Assembly: GCA_964463695.1 (NCBI GenBank)
Contig: CAYXCZ010000001.1
Coordinates: 195,676 to 259,675 of the forward strand
Origin: JALNZU01 sp964463695
GTDB lineage: Bacteria > Bacteroidota > Bacteroidia > Bacteroidales > F082
Direction: 5' to 3'
DNA length: 64,000 bases
The stretch's first letter is position 1. Every line of letters starts with the position of its first letter. The notes below the pieces were generated by a model. The model worked only from the letters and a program-made list of their open reading frames with translations, was not told the origin of the DNA and made no database searches. A program made the translations under genes and the position numbers. Shown here piece by piece: positions 8,863 through 14,962 of this stretch.

Positions 8863-11265
8863 CTAAACAGATGCCAGGCGAAGTAAATCAGAAAAAACGC
8901 CTCTTGCGGTAACCTCAGCTCCTGCTCCTGCTCCTCTTATAACCAGAGGATGTTCACCGTAGGCTTCAGTATAAATCTCAAAAATTGAATCTGCCCCACT
9001 GAGTGATCCCAAATCAGATTTGGAAGAGATACGATCAAGTTTTACTTCCAGACGACCAGTTACCGAATCCAATTCCCCAACATACCGAAGAACTTCATCC
9101 TGATTTAATTGTTCCTTTATCGACTCAAACCAGGCATTAAGCTCCTCATAATGAGTGATAAACTCTTCTTTTGTCATTTCATGTCTCAGAGAAGCCGGGA
9201 TGAGACTCTCGATATGAACATCTTGAAAATTAACATTCAAATCGAGCTCACGAGCCAAAATCAGGAGTTTTCGCCCTACATCTTTACCTGACAAATCTTC
9301 CCGTGGATCGGGTTCGGTTAATCCCTTTTCAATGGCTTCTTTTAAAACAGAAAAAAATGGTAGTTTGCTTTCAGAGTATTTATTGAAGATATAACTTAAC
9401 GAGCCTGAGAAAACTCCACGAATTTTATAAATAAAATCGCCTGATGCATGAAGCAGTTTGATGGTATCAATTAAAGGTAAGCCAGCTCCTACGTTCGTTT
9501 CATAATAAAACTGCCGGTGGTTGTTCTGCAATTGCTCCCGAAATGTGTTGTACCAACCCATCTCAAAAGTATTTGCATGCTTGTTGGAGGCAACAATATC
9601 ACACCCGTTCTGGATAAAAAGCGGATAGTCTTCTGCCAGTTTTACACTTGCAGTGTTATCAACAACAACAACATTTTCAAGGTGTTGCTTCGAAATATAA
9701 CTAAAGATATCATCAATGGAGTAATCTGTAACTCCTTCTCTTTCCAGTGTTTCAAGCCATTTTTCTCCTAAATCATGTGACCGCAACAGCAGCTTTTTTG
9801 AATCACATATCCCAAAAATATTTATCAATAACCCACGACGTTCTTTAATCCTGACCTTCGACTTCACGAGTTGATTTAACAGGGTTTTCCCAACATTGCC
9901 TTTGCCAAACAGGAAGACATTCAATCTCTTTGTCGCACCAAAAATGTGACCATGAATAATATTGACGGCTTTACGCATTTGCTGCTTACTTACAACCAAT
10001 GAGATATGATCCCCGTTAATGGTATTTGCCATCAAAATTGGCTTGATGTTATTTCTGTTTAAGGAGCTGTAAGCGATATCGAGAAACTGCAAATTTCGGC
10101 TTATGATGGAAATCACTGCGACTTCCTTATTGATCGTTATATCATTAATATCCTGAAGTTCAATCTCTTTATAAAACTCCTGATTCAAAGCCTTTGATGC
10201 CAGCTTTGAATGCTCTGCATCAATAATGAAACCAATACCCCGTTCGGAAGAAGCCTGTGAAATAATCCTTACACTGATACCTGCAGCACTTAACGCACTG
10301 AAAATTCTCCCGTCGATGCCAACCTTTCCAAGCAAACCCCTCCCTTCAATACTTACAAGCGCTACATCCTGAATAGCAGAAATTGCTTTTATTCCTTTAC
10401 CATCGCCTTCCTCATCAATGAATGTCCCCGGATCACCGGGATTAAAGGAGTTCAAAATCCGAATTGGGATTTTCTTTTCGATAAGTGGCAGTATTGTTTT
10501 CGCATGTAAAATATGCATCCCGAAATTGGCCAGCTCATTGGCCTCCCTGAATGATAAATGACGAATAATCTGCGCATCGGGAACAATAGAGGGATTAGCG
10601 GTATATAAACCATTTACATTCGTCCAGTTCTGAACTTCAGAAGCCTCGAGAAAACTCGCAACCAGTGTTGCCGTATAATTACTGCCATTTCTCCCTAAGG
10701 TTGTTGTTTGATTGTTAAGATTTGAGCCAATGAAACCTGTTACAACTTCAATAGTATCAGGTTCATTATCAGCAAAAAATTTTTGGAAGTTCTCACGCGA
10801 AAGCTCTTGAAGAACTTGTGCTGAGCCATACTTCTGATCGGTTTTTATCAAATTACGCGCATCGACAAAACGTGCCTTAAAACCTCTTTCCTGTAAAAGA
10901 TGCACTATAGTCCGGCAGCTGATCAGTTCACCATAAGCAAGCAACTGATCTTTAATCTTTAACGAATACTCACCCAAAAGCGCCACACCTTCAAGCATTC
11001 TGCTGATAGAATATCGTTCATCAGCCAGGTTAAATTGCGGTGTGTGTGCCACCTGATAATTAAAAAACACATCAAATTCTTGCTGATAATCATCACCTGA
11101 AGCAGCCAGGTGAATCATTTTCTCAAGAATATCAGTGGCATCAGCGCGTGCTGATAAAACAACGAAAATTTTTGATATTCGTGCCGCCGATTCAATAATC
11201 TGTAATGTACTTTCAAGGGGAAGGCCGTTAGCCAGCGATTTACCTCCAAATTTTAAGACTTTCAT
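8863..11265 (-). CDS. thrA: Bifunctional aspartokinase / homoserine dehydrogenase
   Basis: About 800 residues. The chosen ATG starts exactly at the kinase motif MKVLKFGGKSLAN; an open extension upstream would run into metX. The N-terminal aspartokinase phosphorylates aspartate, followed by two ACT-type regulatory segments (about 310-440). The homoserine dehydrogenase part starts near 450 with the nucleotide-binding loop FLFGKGNVGKTLL and contains GVFSGSLSYIFNK. It supplies homoserine and lies 13 bp behind metX, so the operon runs from aspartate to homocysteine. Feedback specificity (Thr or Met) cannot be read from sequence. Confidence 0.94.
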   Translation of the reverse strand: MKVLKFGGKSLANGLPLESTLQIIESAARISKIFVVLSARADATDILEKMIHLAASGDDYQQEFDVFFNYQVAHTPQFNLADERYSISRMLEGVALLGEYSLKIKDQLLAYGELISCRTIVHLLQERGFKARFVDARNLIKTDQKYGSAQVLQELSRENFQKFFADNEPDTIEVVTGFIGSNLNNQTTTLGRNGSNYTATLVASFLEASEVQNWTNVNGLYTANPSIVPDAQIIRHLSFREANELANFGMHILHAKTILPLIEKKIPIRILNSFNPGDPGTFIDEEGDGKGIKAISAIQDVALVSIEGRGLLGKVGIDGRIFSALSAAGISVRIISQASSERGIGFIIDAEHSKLASKALNQEFYKEIELQDINDITINKEVAVISIISRNLQFLDIAYSSLNRNNIKPILMANTINGDHISLVVSKQQMRKAVNIIHGHIFGATKRLNVFLFGKGNVGKTLLNQLVKSKVRIKERRGLLINIFGICDSKKLLLRSHDLGEKWLETLEREGVTDYSIDDIFSYISKQHLENVVVVDNTASVKLAEDYPLFIQNGCDIVASNKHANTFEMGWYNTFREQLQNNHRQFYYETNVGAGLPLIDTIKLLHASGDFIYKIRGVFSGSLSYIFNKYSESKLPFFSVLKEAIEKGLTEPDPREDLSGKDVGRKLLILARELDLNVNFQDVHIESLIPASLRHEMTKEEFITHYEELNAWFESIKEQLNQDEVLRYVGELDSVTGRLEVKLDRISSKSDLGSLSGADSIFEIYTEAYGEHPLVIRGAGAGAEVTARGVFSDLLRLASV

Positions 11266-11278
11266 GCTTTTAATTCTC

Positions 11279-12316
11279 TTATAATATTGATTCGCAATAA
11301 TTGGAATATTCTGATTTTTCAAGCTGATCCGTTTCCTGGAAAACATCTTGTAGCAAATTGGTAAGCTGCCCGAATTCAATCAGAAAGCTATCATGACCAT
11401 GAATTGAAACTATTTCGCGGTAACTCACATCGCAACCATTCTGTTTCATAACAGCAACTGTATCTTTGTTTTCAGCCGGCTGAAAAAACAAATCGGAATC
11501 AACCCCTATCATAATCACACGCGCCTTTATAAGCGAAACCACCTGTTGAAACCCTCCCCTGTCTTTACCAATATCCAGCGAACTGAGGTAATGTGTCATC
11601 AAAAGATAAGCATCAAGATTGAAGCGATTTCTGAGTTTTTCTCCATGATGCAATAGCCAGGTTTCAATGTTAAACAATCCATTGGAAGCATTAATACTCC
11701 TGTCAAATTTCATCTTTAGCGATTCGGGTGTTCTGTAGAACATCATGGCCATCATACGCGCATCGTGCAGTGGGTCAGAGGAGTGTATCAAAATTTGCTC
11801 CTGCACTTTGTTGTGTGCCAGCACCCAGTCAGTCGCCTTCCAGTCGGTAGCCACTGGTATTATTGTTTGAACATAATCGGGAAATGTGGCTGCTATTTCC
11901 CAACAAATGCCGCCACCCAACGAACCGCCTATTGCTACAAACAGCTGACTTACACCAATTTCCCGTAGAAGGTTTACGAAAAGCCTAGCAATATCCCTCA
12001 CGTTTAAATTTCTGTATTGCGCATAAGTGGCTTTTTCATCCGAATGATAACCATTGCCGGGAATATTGATTCCAATTACAGTAAATTTTGATAAAGAAAT
12101 GAGTCTGTCCTCTCCTATCAGATCATTCCACCAACCCTTCTCACCGGTAATTGTTGAATTGCCCGTAAGTGCGTGACAAACCAGAACAACCGGCTTTTTC
12201 TCTTCCAGGGCTGGCCCGAAAACTTCATATGATAATACAAGCTCAGGAAACAAGGTACCATTGAAGGATTGAAATTGCTTTTGGGTATGAAACTTCAGAT
12301 TCTTACTCTTCGACAT
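11279..12316 (-). CDS. metX: Homoserine O-acetyltransferase
   Basis: 345 residues, an alpha/beta hydrolase acylating homoserine in methionine synthesis. The nucleophile Ser lies in GGSLGGG (about 132), with Asp in GVDSDLFF and His in IHGHDSFL near the C-terminus completing the triad. CHALTGN and the NGYHSDEK region match the MetX family. Acetyl rather than succinyl specificity is inferred from the family and from the adjacent O-acetylhomoserine sulfhydrylase. It starts 10 bp after metY. Confidence 0.94.
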   Translation of the reverse strand: MSKSKNLKFHTQKQFQSFNGTLFPELVLSYEVFGPALEEKKPVVLVCHALTGNSTITGEKGWWNDLIGEDRLISLSKFTVIGINIPGNGYHSDEKATYAQYRNLNVRDIARLFVNLLREIGVSQLFVAIGGSLGGGICWEIAATFPDYVQTIIPVATDWKATDWVLAHNKVQEQILIHSSDPLHDARMMAMMFYRTPESLKMKFDRSINASNGLFNIETWLLHHGEKLRNRFNLDAYLLMTHYLSSLDIGKDRGGFQQVVSLIKARVIMIGVDSDLFFQPAENKDTVAVMKQNGCDVSYREIVSIHGHDSFLIEFGQLTNLLQDVFQETDQLEKSEYSNYCESIL

Positions 12317-12326
12317 AAAAAAAGTT

Positions 12327-13598
12327 TTAGGCGGTGATTGCGTTATTCAGATCTGTGATCAGGTCGTTGATGTTTTCTATTCCTACAGAAACACGGATAA
12401 GATCTGGTGTTACACCTGATGCAAGTTGTTCGCTGTCTGACAATTGCTGATGTGTAGTGCTGGCCGGGTGGATGATCAGCGACTTGGTATCACCGATATT
12501 GGCAAGCAACGAGAAAAGTTTTGTGGTATTGACAACCTTACATGCTGCTTCATAACCGCCTTTTAGTCCAAATGTTAGCAAGCCACTTTGTCCCGAAGGA
12601 AGATATTTTTCAACCAGATGATAGGTAGGATGGGTAGGTAATCCCGGGTAATTCACCCAAGAAACCTCAGGGTGTTGCTCGAGCCATTGAGCAAGTTTAA
12701 GGGCATTTTCTGAATGTCGGATTATACGAAGTGGCAAAGTTTCTAAGCCTTGTATTAATTGAAAAGCGTTGAACGGACTGGCAGCCGCACCAAGATCCCT
12801 CAAGCCTTCAAGACGTAGTTTAGCAATGAAAGCCGCTTTCCCCAAAGCCTCAGTCAATATCAATCCATGAAATCCTGGATTAGGAGAGGTGAACTCAGGA
12901 AATTTTCCATTCGACCAATCGAACTTGCCGGAATCAACCACTGCTCCGCCCAAAGAAGTACCTTGACCGCCAATATATTTGGTTAATGAGTAAACAATGA
13001 TATCCGCACCAAAGTCAATTGGCTTGCATAAGTAGGGAGTGGCTACTGTATTATCTACAATCAAAGGAACACCAGCTTCGTGTGCATAATCAGCAATCTT
13101 CTCAATATCAAGAAGATTCAACTTTGGATTACCCAAGGTCTCGATAAAAACAGCCCGTGTATTTTCTTTCACAGCTTTCTTAAAATTCTCAGGATCTGTC
13201 GGATCTACGAAATCTGTATGGATTCCATATCTCCGCAAAGTCACCTGAAGCAAGTTCCAGGTTCCGCCATATAAATGTGAAGAGGCAACGATATGATCTC
13301 CATTCTTTAAAAGGGTGAGTAATGTTGTTGCTATGGCTGCTGCACCACTCGCAAAAACAACTGATCCAATTCCTCCATCCAGTGCAGTTAACCGTTGCTC
13401 CAATATATCATTGGTAGGATTATTCAGCCTTGTATAAATAAACCCTGACTCAGCCAAAGAAAAAAGATTCGCAGCATGTTGTGCACTTTTAAACACATAC
13501 GAAGTTGTCTGATAAATTGGAACTGCGCGTGTTCCTTCTGTGCGGTTTGTATCATGCCCTGCATGAAGTGCCTCTGTTTCAAATTGATAATGTGACAT
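12327..13598 (-). CDS. metY: O-acetylhomoserine sulfhydrylase (PLP enzyme)
   Basis: 423 residues of the Cys/Met-metabolism PLP family. It turns O-acetylhomoserine and sulfide into homocysteine. The PLP lysine is in YSLTKYIGGQGTSLGG (about 207), with GFHGL and SLIIHPASTTHQQL as in MetY/CysD proteins. It is the first structural gene of the methionine operon and lies behind the tandem attenuator leader. The last terminator ends about 20 bases before its ATG. Confidence 0.95.
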   Translation of the reverse strand: MSHYQFETEALHAGHDTNRTEGTRAVPIYQTTSYVFKSAQHAANLFSLAESGFIYTRLNNPTNDILEQRLTALDGGIGSVVFASGAAAIATTLLTLLKNGDHIVASSHLYGGTWNLLQVTLRRYGIHTDFVDPTDPENFKKAVKENTRAVFIETLGNPKLNLLDIEKIADYAHEAGVPLIVDNTVATPYLCKPIDFGADIIVYSLTKYIGGQGTSLGGAVVDSGKFDWSNGKFPEFTSPNPGFHGLILTEALGKAAFIAKLRLEGLRDLGAAASPFNAFQLIQGLETLPLRIIRHSENALKLAQWLEQHPEVSWVNYPGLPTHPTYHLVEKYLPSGQSGLLTFGLKGGYEAACKVVNTTKLFSLLANIGDTKSLIIHPASTTHQQLSDSEQLASGVTPDLIRVSVGIENINDLITDLNNAITA

Positions 13599-13615
13599 AA
13601 TTGTTTGTTTATTTG

Positions 13616-13651
13616 ATAAAAAAACCTCCCCGGCAAATTGCAGAAGAGGCT
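13616..13651 (-). terminator. Attenuator 2: intrinsic terminator just before metY
   Basis: On the minus strand CCTCTTC pairs with GGGGAGG (two G-U pairs), topped by GCA/TGC and loop ATT, and is followed directly by TTTTTTT. It lies 18 bases upstream of the metY start, so it can only act as a conditional (attenuator) terminator. Its 5' arm is shared with the antiterminator stem. Confidence 0.88.
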
Positions 13652-13693
13652 TAACTGGTTACTATTCATTTATTCTCAGCCTCGCTTCTGCAA
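13638..13693 (-). promoter_or_regulatory. Antiterminator stem of attenuator 2
   Basis: TTGCAGAAGCGAGGCT (13693 to 13678) pairs with AGCCTCTTCTGCAA (13651 to 13638): 14 bp with one bulged C and one extra base. The second arm overlaps the 5' arm of the terminator, so the two folds exclude each other. The first arm is the end of leader peptide 2 and includes the first base of its stop codon. A ribosome finishing the leader covers it; a ribosome stalled at the upstream Met codons leaves it free. Confidence 0.85.
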
Positions 13694-13768
13694 TAAAACA
13701 CACATCCACATCATATCCGACATAGATTGCATTGTTGTCATTACCGAATTCAAACTATATTTTTTCAT
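13676..13768 (-). CDS. Met-rich leader peptide 2 of the methionine operon
   Basis: A 30-residue peptide starting MKKYSLNSVMTTMQSMSDMM and ending ..VLLQKRG. Seven of 30 residues are Met, including a cluster of four codons ATG ATG TGG ATG. The stop TGA sits at the end of the first arm of the antiterminator stem, and the intrinsic terminator follows before metY. It has no expected enzymatic role; its translation should act as the sensor of charged tRNA-Met. A full structural explanation of the leader makes chance unlikely, although expression is not proven. Confidence 0.82.
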   Translation of the reverse strand: MKKYSLNSVMTTMQSMSDMMWMCVLLQKRG

Positions 13769-13784
13769 TTCTTCGTTTGCTTAA

Positions 13785-13820
13785 AATAAAAAACCCTCGT
13801 CAATTTCTGACGAGGGTTTT
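13785..13820 (-). terminator. Attenuator 1: intrinsic terminator after leader peptide 1
   Basis: A perfect 13-bp stem, AAAACCCTCGTCA and TGACGAGGGTTTT, with loop GAAAT is followed on the minus strand by a T-rich run. It lies between the two leader peptides, upstream of every structural gene. It is therefore an attenuator rather than an operon-end terminator. Confidence 0.88.
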
Positions 13821-13868
13821 CATATATATTTTGCATATCAATATGATTCCACGTCAGGATCGCTCCTG
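13807..13868 (-). promoter_or_regulatory. Pause hairpin and antiterminator of attenuator 1
   Basis: Right after the three consecutive Met codons of leader 1 comes CAGGA-GCGA-TCCTG (13868 to 13855), a 5-bp hairpin with a GNRA loop. Its 3' arm overlaps CTGACG (13857 to 13852), which can pair with CGTCAG (13812 to 13807) in the 5' arm of the terminator. This gives the classic 1:2, 2:3, 3:4 alternatives. The leader stop TGA lies in segment 2. The 2:3 stem is only 6 bp, so it is less certain than in attenuator 2. Confidence 0.65.
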
Positions 13869-13907
13869 CATCATCATGGACATCATATTCACTGCTGTTA
13901 ATTTCAT
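13854..13907 (-). CDS. Met-rich leader peptide 1 of the methionine operon
   Basis: A 17-residue peptide, MKLTAVNMMSMMMQERS, with six Met (pairs and a triplet of ATG codons) immediately before the pause hairpin. It is the first translatable frame after the presumed promoter, with an ATG about 12 bases from the inferred transcript start. The TGA stop lies inside segment 2 of attenuator 1. It probably works as a cis-acting sensor of methionyl-tRNA supply. Confidence 0.82.
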   Translation of the reverse strand: MKLTAVNMMSMMMQERS

Positions 13908-13924
13908 TTTCTATTTTTGAGATT

Positions 13925-13954
13925 GCAAAGAAACAACTTTTTTTTAATTGCCAA
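13925..13954 (-). promoter_or_regulatory. Probable promoter of the methionine operon
   Basis: TTGG (13954 to 13951) and TTTCTTTGC (13933 to 13925) resemble the Bacteroidota -33/-7 pair (TTG ... TAnnTTTG) with 18 bases between; the A of the -7 is T here. Transcription would start near 13920, about a dozen bases before leader peptide 1. Confidence 0.5.
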
Positions 13955-13966
13955 CTACAGTCGAAA

Positions 13967-13993
13967 AAAAAAGCCCAACATCATTGGGCTTTT
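13967..13993 (-). terminator. Terminator of the ECF sigma factor gene
   Basis: A 9-bp stem AAGCCCAAC-type (AAAAGCCCAA with TTGGGCTTTT) around loop CATCA is followed on the minus strand by a long T-run. It isolates the sigma gene from the methionine leader just downstream. Confidence 0.85.
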
Positions 13994-14052
13994 ATGAAAC
14001 ACTATATTTATAAACACTTAAAATCTGATCAGCTTGAAAGTTCTTCAACTCA

Positions 14053-14061
14053 TTGTTTAAC
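14053..14061. repeat. TTGTTTAAC box downstream of the sigma factor gene
   Basis: An exact copy of the box that recurs upstream of the sigma factor and TIGR01777 genes, here in the 3' flank of the sigma gene (stop at 14094). The interval from the sigma gene stop to its terminator holds no gene. Confidence 0.45.
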
Positions 14062-14093
14062 TTTTCAAAATTATAATTCAACAAATTTCCAAA

Positions 14094-14603
14094 CTAAACC
14101 GGCTGGTATTCCTTCAGATTTTCCATTAGTTTTTTTCTGCTGTAGAAAATCCTGCTTTTTACAGTGCCAATGGTAAGATTTAAATCATCAGCTATTTCTT
14201 TGTATTTGAATCCATCGTTGTACATATCGAAGGCACGACGGAAATCCTTATCAAGAGCCTCTATTCCTTTTGTTAACTCCTTAGTTGCAATGATTGACTC
14301 GGGATTAAACTCTGTATCATTTGTTACCGAATTGATATGGAATAAATTATCTGATTGATCAATAAATGTCTTTGACTTTTTTGCCCTGCGGTAGTTATTG
14401 ATGAAGATATTCTTCATGATGGTATAAACCCAGGCTTTGAAATTATTCTGGTTTACATATTTATCGCGATTCACCAATGCCTTCAAAAAAGTTTCCTGTA
14501 AGAGGTCTTTTGCGTCATCTTCGTTACCGGTAAGTTGTTTGGCAAATACTTCAAGATACTTTTGCATTGCCGTGAGGTTATAGTTGAATTCAATTGCTGT
14601 CAT
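14094..14603 (-). CDS. ECF-type RNA polymerase sigma factor
   Basis: 169 residues with sigma region 2 (EDDAKDLLQETFLKALVNRD, then FKAWVYTIMKNIFINNYRR) and region 4 (YKEIADDLNLTIGTVKSRIFYSRKKL). No anti-sigma gene is adjacent. Its upstream region has a near-perfect Bacteroidota promoter and several TTGTTTAA boxes. The MerR/cobalamin regulator two genes away is therefore a plausible controller, as with CarH/LitR and ECF sigma pairs elsewhere. It has its own terminator. Confidence 0.93.
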   Translation of the reverse strand: MTAIEFNYNLTAMQKYLEVFAKQLTGNEDDAKDLLQETFLKALVNRDKYVNQNNFKAWVYTIMKNIFINNYRRAKKSKTFIDQSDNLFHINSVTNDTEFNPESIIATKELTKGIEALDKDFRRAFDMYNDGFKYKEIADDLNLTIGTVKSRIFYSRKKLMENLKEYQPV

Positions 14604-14962
14604 GATGATTTTTGTTTAATGTTTATGATGCAAAGTTAAACAAGAAATTAGTTTTGTCAAGCCTTTTTGCAAAATAATTAAACAAAATATTCATAAAAAA
14701 ACTTATGTACATGTTTATCAACATTATATATAATTAAATAAATCGTTTAAAATGCATTTTGTTGAACAAAGTGTATGTGATTAATAGATTTTAAAGGGCA
14801 AATTGTTAAACAAACTGTGTAAACTGAGCAAATAAATCCTCCTAAATGTTGAGATGCTTCAACAAAAGTTTAAACAAAAAGCATTCTTCCTTTAGTTAGA
14901 ATGGGTGTTTAATAAAAGGAATAAGGAAATCTGACAGCAAAAAATTGCTTGAACAAGAATAT
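14604..14962. repeat. Cluster of TTGTTTAA boxes in the sigma-factor upstream region
   Basis: 359 AT-rich bases without a gene, between the end of the acyl-CoA ligase gene and the sigma-factor start. TTGTTTAA or its complement TTAAACAA occurs at 14612-14619, 14636-14643, 14678-14685, 14806-14813 and 14870-14877, with a one-mismatch copy TTGAACAA at 14762-14769. By base composition I would expect well under one. The copies look like binding sites of a regulator. A single DnaA-like TTATCAACA lies at 14715. Confidence 0.6.
14631..14660 (-). promoter_or_regulatory. Consensus promoter of the ECF sigma gene with overlapping box
   Basis: TTG (14660 to 14658), 19 bases, then TAACTTTG (14638 to 14631) and C: a full match to TTG-N19-TAnnTTTG. 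The TTGTTTAA box at 14643 to 14636 covers the first bases of the -7 element, so a protein bound there should block RNA polymerase. Confidence 0.8.

Noticed and set aside
13424..13669. 81-codon minus-strand frame covering the attenuator and the start of metY
   Set aside because: It runs out of frame through metY and through the terminator, and its product resembles no protein; it is a shadow of metY.
13599..13920. SAM riboswitch in the metY leader
   Set aside because: metY/metX operons often carry SAM riboswitches, but I found no S-box or SAM-II core. Two Met-rich frames with matched terminator and antiterminator arms explain the leader better.
13732..13920. 62-codon plus-strand frame opposite the Met leaders
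   Set aside because: It is antisense to both leader peptides and the first terminator; its His and Ile content only mirrors the ATG codons on the other strand.
14604..14962. Possible replication origin
   Set aside because: It is AT-rich with one TTATCAACA, but there is no cluster of DnaA boxes. The repeated TTGTTTAA element fits regulation of the adjacent sigma gene better.
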